Assembly: GCA_050185825.1 (NCBI GenBank)
Contig: JBFWZA010000011.1
Span: forward strand, 1 to 64,000
Origin: SZUA-309 sp050185825
Lineage (GTDB): Bacteria; Pseudomonadota; Gammaproteobacteria; Pseudomonadales; Azotimanducaceae
Length of the DNA: 64,000 bases
Reading direction: 5' to 3'
A model generated the notes under the pieces. The model did no database searches and was not told the origin of the DNA. It saw only the letters and a program-made list of their open reading frames with translations. The translations under genes were made by a program, and so were the position numbers. Positions 57,876 through 64,000 of this stretch are shown piece by piece (the first letter of the stretch is position 1; each line of letters opens with the position of its first letter).

Positions 57876-58841
57876 TCAGTCGGCCGCGAGCAGTTGGACG
57901 GGGCTCGGACAGCTCACCCTATCCGTGGTCTCGCCGATCCGGCCGTCGGCCGTGAGCACCATGGCGAGCACGCTGTTGGAATCCTTGTTGGCGACGAGCA
58001 GATATCGGCCGTCCGGGGTGACGAGAAAGTGTCGCGGGTGGCGGCCGCCGCTGCTCCGGTGCTGAAGGACGCGCGGCACCGGCGACGTCTCGATCACCGT
58101 GATCGAGTCGTGTCCCCGGTTGCTCACGTAGAGCCTGTTGCCGTGCGCTGCGATCTCGGCGGCGATGCTCCGACCGGTGAAGGTATCCGGCAGGCTGGCG
58201 ATCGGCGGACCGGCGGTGCGCCCAAGGATCGGCAGCACGGTGCTTTCGAGCTCACCCACCAGATAGCGGCCGTCCGGCGTCAGGTGCCGTGGACCCGTCC
58301 CGGCAGGGACGTCTATCCGGCCACGCGGCTCCGCCGTCCGTGCGTCCAGCCGGTAAATGCAGTCGCCGCCGAGGTCGGCGATCCACAGCTCGTCATCGAC
58401 GAAGCAGGCGCCGTGCGGGTGCGGCCGTGCCTGCCGGGGATGGGGGCCGGTGCGCTCCGGCCGGAAGACGGCGAGCAGCTCAGGGGTGCCCTGCGGGCGC
58501 CAGTCGAAGAGGGCAACGGAGCCGCCCGTGTAGTTCGTCACCGCCAGGCGACCCGCGGCGAGTGCCAGATGGCAGGGATCCGCACCCTGACTCGACAGCC
58601 GGCCGATCTCCCGCGCCCGGCCGGCCGCGAGCCCGAAGAGCGAGATCTCGCCGGAGCCGTCGGCGTTGCCGTGCTCGTTGGCCACCAGCAGGCGGGCGCC
58701 GTCGCTGAGCATCCAGGAGGGATTCTCGGTGCGTACGAAGAGCTCGGGCTCGGAGAGCCTCCCGGTCTCCCGATCGAGCATCAGGGTGTAGATCCCTTCC
58801 GAAGTCGTGCCGTGTGTGTAGGTGCCGATCAGCAGGCGCAA
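57876..58841 (-). CDS. Beta-propeller lactonase (6-phosphogluconolactonase-like)
   Basis: The 321-residue protein matches the lactonase seven-bladed propeller: GTYTHGTTSEGIYTLMLDRE, NPSWMLSDGARLLVANEHG, PHPHGACFVDDELWIADLGG, GTGPRHLTPDGRYLVGELES, GGRHPRHFLVTPDGRYLLVA NKDSNSV. Members hydrolyse sugar lactones such as 6-phosphogluconolactone. The TTG start at 58839-58841 is used for the strand beginning at RLLIGTYTHG. Its end lies 3 bases from the kinase gene, convergent. Confidence 0.82.
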   Translation of the reverse strand: MRLLIGTYTHGTTSEGIYTLMLDRETGRLSEPELFVRTENPSWMLSDGARLLVANEHGNADGSGEISLFGLAAGRAREIGRLSSQGADPCHLALAAGRLAVTNYTGGSVALFDWRPQGTPELLAVFRPERTGPHPRQARPHPHGACFVDDELWIADLGGDCIYRLDARTAEPRGRIDVPAGTGPRHLTPDGRYLVGELESTVLPILGRTAGPPIASLPDTFTGRSIAAEIAAHGNRLYVSNRGHDSITVIETSPVPRVLQHRSSGGRHPRHFLVTPDGRYLLVANKDSNSVLAMVLTADGRIGETTDRVSCPSPVQLLAAD

Positions 58842-58903
58842 GGTTTGACCACCGTTCCTCTTCTGCCATGATCGCACCAACGGGGGCTGGGGAGCCAAAC
58901 GAC

Positions 58904-60061
58904 ATGGGTCGCATTGCCGTGGTCGGCGGGACGGTGCTGAATCCCGAAGCAGGCACGGCGGAGCGCGCGGACCTGGTCGTCGACAACGGCGTGCTCGTCG
59001 ACGCGCCGGCGGGGGCGGAGGCGCCGCCGGGGATGGACGTAGCGGTGGAACGGGTGGATGCCACGGGCTGCTACGTCTGCCCCGGCTTCATCGATCTGCA
59101 TACCCATGTCTTCAATCATCCCGAGTTCGGTGCGGGGCGGGTACCCGCCGATCGCATCGGTGTCCAGCAGGGGGTGGCCGTCGTCGTGGACGCGGGCTCG
59201 TCCGGTGCGGCGACCATCGACGCCTTTCCGGACGTGGTGATCAACGCCCAGGCCACCCGGGTCTTCGCCTTCATCAATATCGGTTCGCCCGGGTTGCCGA
59301 ACCTGGGTGGCGGTCACGCGTCGAGACCGGAGCTGTGCGATCTGGACGGTGTGGTGAAGGCCTTCGACCGGCACGGCGACTGGCTGGTGGGCGTGAAGGT
59401 GCTCGCCTCGCAGAGCCACACCGGCAGCTTCGGCCTGGAAGCCGTGAAGCTCGCCAGGAAGGCTGCGGAGCTGGTGGGCAGGCCGCTCATGCTGCACGTG
59501 GGCAACGCGCCGCCCGTCATCGACGACGTGCTCGATCTGCTCAGGGCGGGCGACATCGTCACGCACACCTATCACGGCAAGGTGGGCGGCGTGCTCGGCT
59601 ACCGGGACAGGATCATCCCGGCTTTTGCCGAGGCGGTGGCCCGCGGCGTGATCGTGGATCTCGGGCACGGGCGCTCGTCGTTCAGCTTCCGGGTCTGCGA
59701 GCGCGCGCTCGCTCAGGGCATGCCGCTGCACACCATCAGCTCCGACCTGCATCGGGGCAACGTGGAGCGCTTTGCCGTGAGCCTCGCGCGCACCATGACC
59801 AAGCTGCGCCTGCTCGGCCTTACGGTCGAGGACGTGGTGGAGAAGGTGACGCTGGCGCCCGCCCGCGCCATCGGCATCGACCGTCTCGGCTTCGGCCGGC
59901 TGGCGCCGGGTCTCACCCGTGCGCTCACCGTCTTCCGCGAGCGGGAGGCCGCGCTCGAGGTGGAGGATGCACAGGGCGAGGTCCGCGTCGCGGACCGGAT
60001 CATAGAGCCGCTGGGGGTGATTCTGGACGGACGTTTTCATCCGCTGGCGGCGCCGGTGTGA
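58904..60061 (+). CDS. COG3964-like amidohydrolase/deacetylase-family metallohydrolase
   Basis: The 385-residue protein has the amidohydrolase metal motif DLHTHVF near residue 66, a lysine region (GVKVLASQSHTGS), histidines in LMLHVGN and THTYHGK and a terminal aspartate (ISSDLHRGN). Members of this group include enzymes hydrolysing N-acyl or O-acyl hydroxy acids, and they are often beside a SelA-like PLP enzyme, as here. Start ATG 58904 has GGGGAG upstream. Its stop overlaps the next ATG by one base. Confidence 0.82.
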   Translation: MGRIAVVGGTVLNPEAGTAERADLVVDNGVLVDAPAGAEAPPGMDVAVERVDATGCYVCPGFIDLHTHVFNHPEFGAGRVPADRIGVQQGVAVVVDAGSSGAATIDAFPDVVINAQATRVFAFINIGSPGLPNLGGGHASRPELCDLDGVVKAFDRHGDWLVGVKVLASQSHTGSFGLEAVKLARKAAELVGRPLMLHVGNAPPVIDDVLDLLRAGDIVTHTYHGKVGGVLGYRDRIIPAFAEAVARGVIVDLGHGRSSFSFRVCERALAQGMPLHTISSDLHRGNVERFAVSLARTMTKLRLLGLTVEDVVEKVTLAPARAIGIDRLGFGRLAPGLTRALTVFREREAALEVEDAQGEVRVADRIIEPLGVILDGRFHPLAAPV

Positions 60062-61143
60062 TGGATGACGGTCCCTATCGGGCACTGGGCCTGCCGCGGG
60101 TGATCAACGCCGCGGGGAAGATGACGGCGCTCGGCGGTACGGCTCAGTCCCCGGAGGTTGCCCGCGCGCTGGCAGCGGCGGCGTCACACCACGTGGACCT
60201 CCCGGCGCTGAGACGGGTTGCCGGAGACACGGTCGCCCGGCGCACGGGAGCGGAAGCGGCGACCATCACCACGGGTGCAGCGGCCGGCATCGCCATCGGC
60301 GTGGCGGCGATGATCACCGGGACAGACGAAGCGCTGGTCTCCCGGCTGCCCGACACGGAAGGTCTCGCCAACGAGGTGGTGCTGCAGGCGGGTCACGACG
60401 TGTTCTTCGGTGCCACGGTCGGCCAGATGATCCGGCTCGGCGGCGGCCGACCGGTCACCGTCGGCAGCCGCGACTCGGTGACGGCACAGGCGCTGTCGCA
60501 GGCGCTGGGCGCTCGCACCGCGGGACTGGTCTACGTCTGCTCGCACCACACCCGCCAGCAGGGCGGAATCGCGCTCGACGAGTTTCTCCGCATCGCCCAC
60601 GAACGCGGTCTGCCTGTGCTCGTGGACGCTGCCGCGGAGGAGGATCTCGAATCCTTCATCGCGGCCGGCGCGGACCTGGTCACCTACTCCGGCGGCAAGG
60701 CCATCGGCGGCCCCACGGTGGGTTTCATCGCCGGCACGGGAACCCTGATCGCCGCCTGCGAGCTGCAGAATCGGGGCATCGCCAGGGCAATGAAGGTGGG
60801 CAAGGAGCAGATCATGGGTCTGCTGGCGGCGCTGGAACGTTATCCCGGCCCCGCCACCTGGCCCGGGAGGCTGGCTGCCCTGCAGCACGCCCTGGAAGGG
60901 GTGCCGGGCATCCGTGTCAGCATCGAGGCAGACCTGGCGGGACGGGACATCCGGCGGCTGGGGCTCAGGATGGATTCGGTTGCCCGGCTCGAGTCGCTGG
61001 TGGCCAAGCTCCGCGCGGGAGATCCGGCGATCTACACCCGGGATCACCAGATCGGCGAGGGGCTGGTGCTGTTCGATCTGCGCGAGGTGGCGGATGCGGA
61101 TGTTGCCGTGATCGGCCGCCGGGTGCGCGAGGCGCTGGAATGA
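60061..61143 (+). CDS. SelA/DgaE-like PLP-dependent enzyme
   Basis: The 360-residue fold-type I PLP enzyme belongs to the SelA-like group that includes D-glucosaminate-6-phosphate ammonia-lyase (DgaE). The PLP lysine is Lys213 in YSGGKAIGGPTVG, with LVDAAAEEDLESF (Asp binding the pyridine nitrogen) and HTRQQGGIALDE before. It overlaps both neighbours, so it works with the amidohydrolase. It is not a selenocysteine synthase by context. Confidence 0.83.
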   Translation: MDDGPYRALGLPRVINAAGKMTALGGTAQSPEVARALAAAASHHVDLPALRRVAGDTVARRTGAEAATITTGAAAGIAIGVAAMITGTDEALVSRLPDTEGLANEVVLQAGHDVFFGATVGQMIRLGGGRPVTVGSRDSVTAQALSQALGARTAGLVYVCSHHTRQQGGIALDEFLRIAHERGLPVLVDAAAEEDLESFIAAGADLVTYSGGKAIGGPTVGFIAGTGTLIAACELQNRGIARAMKVGKEQIMGLLAALERYPGPATWPGRLAALQHALEGVPGIRVSIEADLAGRDIRRLGLRMDSVARLESLVAKLRAGDPAIYTRDHQIGEGLVLFDLREVADADVAVIGRRVREALE

Positions 61144-62300
61144 AGGAGACGCAGGACATGAACACGCCGCTCGATACGGCAACGTCTCTGGAGACGCTGG
61201 TGCGTGCCCACGCGGACGAAGCGGAGGCGGCCCGGCGGCTGCCGGAGCCCGTTGCCCGGGCGTTTGCCGGCAGCGGCCTGTATCGGATTGCAGCGCCGCC
61301 GGATCTGTCGGGGCTGGATGCGGACCCGGTCACCCAGATGTCCGTCATCGAAACCATCTCCCGATTCGACGGCAGCGCCGGCTGGAACCTGATGATCGGC
61401 ATCGAGACCTTCGGCCTGCTGGCACCGGCCTGCGGGCGCTGCCGGTCGCTGATCGAGGACCCCGGGGTGATCATGGCCAGCTCCACCGCGGCGGTCGGCC
61501 GGGCCGATCGGGAAGGAGACGGCTATCGGGTGACGGGTCGCTGGCAGTTCGTCTCCGGGATTCACAATGCTGCCGTGTTCGGCGCCACGGTGCGCCTCTT
61601 CGAGAACGGCGAGCCGGTGAGCGCGAATCTCTACGCCATGATCACGGAGCCGGACTTCCGGATCGAGGACACCTGGCACGTGGGCGGGCTCTGCGGCTCC
61701 GGCTCCCACGACGTGATCGTCGACGGCGTGTGGGTGGGGGAGGACCGGATCGTCGCGCCGCTTGGCGGTGCCGAGGCGACGACGGCCCAACTCCGTTTTC
61801 CGCTCGGTGCCCGACTCGCCTTCAACAAGGTAGCGGTGGCGCTGGGCATCGCCCGCTCGGGCATCGAAGCGTTCGTGGCGCTGGCGGAAGGTAAGGTGCC
61901 GCGGTTCACCTCGAGCTCCCTGCGCGACCGGCCTGCATCCTGGCGGGCAGTGGCCGAGGCCGAGGTCAGGCTCCGCGCCGGCCGTGCGCTGGTTTGTGAG
62001 CTGCTCGACGGGATGTGGGCCAAGGTGCTCGCGGGAGACCACATCAGCACGCGGGAGCGGGCGCTCTTTCAGCTGGCGTGCTCGGACGCGGTGCGTGGCT
62101 GTGTGGCGGCGGTGGATCTGGTCTGCGACGCGGCCGGCACCACGGCCAATCAGCGGGAGCACCCCCTGGAGCGGATCGCCAGGGACGTGCGCGTGGTCCG
62201 CCAGCACGTCACCGTGGCCAGCCACCACATGGACGATGCGGGCCGGGTGCTGCTGGGATTGCCGCCGCAGGGGATGATGCTGGCGGGTCTGCGCGGCTGA
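61140..62300 (+). CDS. Acyl-CoA dehydrogenase-fold flavoprotein, HsaA-like
   Basis: The 386-residue protein has the N-terminal helices, beta domain (GDGYRVTGRWQFVSGIHNAA, GLCGSGSHDVIVDGVWV) and a C-terminal helical domain ending HPLERIARDVRVVRQHVTVA, as in HsaA-type monooxygenases, like the 8483 gene. It overlaps the PLP gene by 4 bases; an alternative ATG at 61158 has AGGAG at 11 bases. It closes the cluster. Confidence 0.8.
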   Translation: MKETQDMNTPLDTATSLETLVRAHADEAEAARRLPEPVARAFAGSGLYRIAAPPDLSGLDADPVTQMSVIETISRFDGSAGWNLMIGIETFGLLAPACGRCRSLIEDPGVIMASSTAAVGRADREGDGYRVTGRWQFVSGIHNAAVFGATVRLFENGEPVSANLYAMITEPDFRIEDTWHVGGLCGSGSHDVIVDGVWVGEDRIVAPLGGAEATTAQLRFPLGARLAFNKVAVALGIARSGIEAFVALAEGKVPRFTSSSLRDRPASWRAVAEAEVRLRAGRALVCELLDGMWAKVLAGDHISTRERALFQLACSDAVRGCVAAVDLVCDAAGTTANQREHPLERIARDVRVVRQHVTVASHHMDDAGRVLLGLPPQGMMLAGLRG

Positions 62301-62376
62301 CTTGTGGTGCAGGCCTCAGTTCCGGCCGTTTCGATGGGTGACAATCTGCGTTTCCCTCGTCGACGGGAGGCGCGGC

Positions 62377-62691
62377 ATGAGAGACGTTCCGCTGCTGCTC
62401 GCACTGCTGCTGCTCACCGCTGCTCCGCCGGTGCGGTCCCACGAGCAGATGACCATCGACTGCGTGGCGCCGGTGCGACCTCTTGATGATCAGAACGACG
62501 AACGCTGGCACCGGTTTCTGGCGGAGATCGATGCCTTCCAGACCTGCATCACCCAGGCGGCAGACAGACATCAGGCCTGGGCGGACGAGCATCAGCGTGC
62601 GGCGTTCGCCGCGGTGGATGCCTGGAACGACTTCGTGCGTACCTCGTTGAACGCCCCCGAGGACTTTCCCTGGCCGCCCGAGGAGCGCTGA
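62377..62691 (+). CDS. Small secreted protein, unknown function (104 residues)
   Basis: The protein has a signal peptide (about 1-21, ending PPVRSHE). The mature part is mainly helical with two cysteines (DCVAPVRP and TCITQAADRH) that may pair, and a proline-rich end (EDFPWPPEER). A GGGAGG site is 6 bases before the ATG. I do not recognise a family. Confidence 0.6.
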   Translation: MRDVPLLLALLLLTAAPPVRSHEQMTIDCVAPVRPLDDQNDERWHRFLAEIDAFQTCITQAADRHQAWADEHQRAAFAAVDAWNDFVRTSLNAPEDFPWPPEER

Positions 62692-62786
62692 CCGCCGCCG
62701 TGGCGATCTGAGTGCCCCGCGGACTACCTTTTTCCGCCCGCTGCGACTATCTTGCCGGCTGCACGCAGCAGGGAGGCAGCGGTCAG

Positions 62787-63635
62787 ATGAGCTATGTGGG
62801 AGGGCGCCATTTCCGGGTGGCGGACGACGACGGCACGCTCTATCCGCTGCTCGTGGCCTACCCCTCTCCCGTACCCCCGGAGCCGGTGTCGCTCGGTCCC
62901 TACCTGCTCGAGATCGCGGCCAACGCAGAGATCGAGCCCGGCCGGCACCCGATGGTCGTGATCTCCCACGGTTCCGGTGGCTCGCACCTGGTGTACCGGG
63001 ACCTGGCCGGTCATCTCGCCCGGTCCGGGTATGTGGTGCTGATGCCGGAGCACCCGGGTAACAACCGCAACGACAATGCGCTGGCCGACTCGACCGACAA
63101 TCTCGAGAACCGTCCCCGGCACCTGTCGCAGTCTCTGGACCTGATCGCCGCTGATGCCGAGTTCGGTCCGAATGTGGACATGGACAGGGTCGCGGTGATC
63201 GGCCACTCCCTGGGTGGGTACACGGCGCTGGCCCTTGCCGGAGGGCGACCCAGCACGGCCGACGGGACACGGATTCCGGTCACCGCGGATCCTCGCGTCC
63301 GGGCGCTGGTTCTGCTCGCGCCGGCCACGCCCTGGTACGCGGGCAAGGGGGCGCTGGCGGAGGTGCGGGTGCCGGTACTGATGCTCACGGCGGAGCGGGA
63401 TTCGCTCACCCCGCCCTGGCAGGCGGAGATCGTGCGCAAGGGACTGCCGGCCGCTGCCCGCCTCGTGCACCACGTGGTGCCGAATGCGGGCCACTACTCG
63501 TTTCTGAGCCCGTTTCCGGAGGTCATGCGCAGCCCGCGGTTTCCTCCCGGGAACGATCCGGAAGGGTTCGATCGCGCCGGGTTTCAGCGGGAGCTCGCCG
63601 GGACGGTCGCCGGTTTTCTCGAGAGGGCCCTGTGA
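62787..63635 (+). CDS. Alpha/beta hydrolase (dienelactone hydrolase/PAF-acetylhydrolase-like)
   Basis: The 282-residue protein has the alpha/beta fold nucleophile elbow GHSLGGYTAL (Ser141), an oxyanion region VISHGSGGSHLVYRDLA, the acid in LTAERDSLTPP and the His in VPNAGHYSF. GGGAGG lies 11 bases before ATG 62787, which is preferred over an upstream in-frame start at 62712 by starting just before YVGGRHFRV. No signal peptide; the natural substrate is unknown. Confidence 0.8.
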   Translation: MSYVGGRHFRVADDDGTLYPLLVAYPSPVPPEPVSLGPYLLEIAANAEIEPGRHPMVVISHGSGGSHLVYRDLAGHLARSGYVVLMPEHPGNNRNDNALADSTDNLENRPRHLSQSLDLIAADAEFGPNVDMDRVAVIGHSLGGYTALALAGGRPSTADGTRIPVTADPRVRALVLLAPATPWYAGKGALAEVRVPVLMLTAERDSLTPPWQAEIVRKGLPAAARLVHHVVPNAGHYSFLSPFPEVMRSPRFPPGNDPEGFDRAGFQRELAGTVAGFLERAL

Positions 63636-63680
63636 CGCCCGAAAGTGGTGCACTGACGCCGTTTCCGCGTGGTCGGACGA

Positions 63681-63704
63681 GACGTTGAGTTCGCTCAGCC
63701 AACG
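63681..63704. terminator. Hairpin with TTCG loop after the hydrolase gene
   Basis: ACGTTGAG-TTCG-CTCA-gcc-AACGT forms an imperfect stem with a stable TTCG tetraloop 45 bases after the hydrolase stop. It lacks a T-run and could be a Rho-dependent or weak terminator, or a hairpin in the leader of the outer-membrane protein gene. Confidence 0.4.
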
Positions 63705-63772
63705 TGGAATCATGCGCGCCGCGCGGTTGGTCACCGACGCTTCCCCCCAACTGGTTCTATGGAGAATTTCTA

Positions 63773-64000
63773 ATGAAATCAAAAGGATACATAATCGCCG
63801 CAGCAGGATATGTCGCCGCAGCGCTTCTGTGGCCGGCGCTGAGCCTGGCGGCCCAGCCTTCGTCCGAGCTGAACTACGACTTCGTCGACCTTGGTGTCAC
63901 CTTCGGCGACATCGACACGGCGGGCGACGACGTGGACTTCTCCACCTTCGACGTCAACGGCTCCTGGGGCGTACACAAGAACATCGCCCTCATCGGCCGG
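63773..64000 (+). CDS. Outer-membrane beta-barrel protein, N-terminal part (runs off the right edge)
   Basis: Only the first 76 residues are present. A clear signal peptide (about 1-27, ending SLAAQ) is followed by beta-strand periodicity typical of outer-membrane barrel proteins (SSELNYDFVDLGVTFGDID, FDVNGSWGVHKNIALIGR). GGAGA lies 8 bases before ATG. The A+T-richer start codons (AAATCAAAAGGATACATAAT) contrast with the region. The family cannot be fixed from this part. Confidence 0.7.
   Translation, partial: MKSKGYIIAAAGYVAAALLWPALSLAAQPSSELNYDFVDLGVTFGDIDTAGDDVDFSTFDVNGSWGVHKNIALIGR

Noticed and set aside
1..64000. tRNA, rRNA, prophage or insertion sequences
   Set aside because: I looked for cloverleaf anticodon arms with TTCGANNC, transposase motifs and terminal repeats with target duplications and found none that hold.

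Overview
This 64 kb window is chromosomal DNA from a GC-rich (roughly two-thirds G+C by eye) gammaproteobacterium, most likely a free-living heterotroph. The clearest lineage clue is the block pckA-hslO-hslR-yrfG with nudE beside it, an arrangement I know from enterics and other gammaproteobacteria. The gammaproteobacterial-type gshA at the left edge, a YhcB/ZapG protein, an Mrp antiporter cluster and DUF5916 and gamma-glutamyltranspeptidase exoproteins fit that placement. I see no rRNA, tRNA, CRISPR array, insertion sequence, prophage or integrase. The genes are dense and often overlap by 1-4 bases.

Layout. 1-5.6 kb: gshA (partial), pckA, hslO, hslR and yrfG on the minus strand, then nudE and cysQ on the plus strand. 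5.6-16 kb: a DUF35/thiolase pair, a 532-base gene-free stretch with a near-consensus LexA box and several hairpins, a 60-residue membrane peptide, an HsaA-like acyl-CoA dehydrogenase-fold flavoprotein, a phytanoyl-CoA dioxygenase-like protein, a ketopantoate reductase-like enzyme, a flavin-binding split-barrel protein, an MFS transporter and cysK. 16-19.6 kb: two tandem gamma-glutamyltranspeptidases. 19.6-26.3 kb: a nine-gene minus-strand operon for an envelope assembly. It combines an ExbB/TolQ-like channel, a TolA/ExbD-like linker protein, a lytic transglycosylase, a SPOR-like protein, a lipoprotein and several secreted proteins. I recognise no described system in it, and it is the best candidate for a new one.

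26.4-29.8 kb: a membrane protein with an XRE regulator, then a minimal aromatic-amine-dehydrogenase-type cluster (heavy chain, TTQ light chain, c-type cytochrome) without the usual maturation genes, and a winged-helix regulator. 29.9-37.2 kb: an Mrp-type Na+/H+ antiporter operon of nine genes with three NuoL/M/N-like subunits. 37.3-45.9 kb: a DUF5916 outer-membrane protein whose 3' end is tandemly repeated, phhB, yhcB/zapG, a GMC oxidoreductase, a GFA protein, a PlsC-like acyltransferase, an SH3 protein, a metallopeptidase-like lipoprotein and a small lipoprotein. 45.9-54.5 kb: a VOC lipoprotein, an MFS transporter, an SRPBCC protein, a serine beta-lactamase-fold hydrolase, an aldo/keto reductase, a sodium:solute symporter, a protein phosphatase and a c'-like cytochrome. 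54.5-62.3 kb: a methyltransferase and a catabolic island (dioxygenase, FGGY kinase, lactonase, COG3964-like amidohydrolase, SelA-like PLP enzyme, acyl-CoA dehydrogenase-fold enzyme). 62.3-64 kb: two secreted or hydrolytic proteins and the start of an outer-membrane protein.

How the genes work together: the plus-strand islands suggest oxidation of amines, sugar acids and cyclic or branched carbon skeletons. The amine dehydrogenase would feed electrons to the respiratory chain through its own cytochrome, and the Mrp antiporter would exchange the resulting proton gradient for sodium export. The ExbB-like operon would use the same gradient for work in the periplasm. All functional statements rest on motif recognition from the sequence alone.
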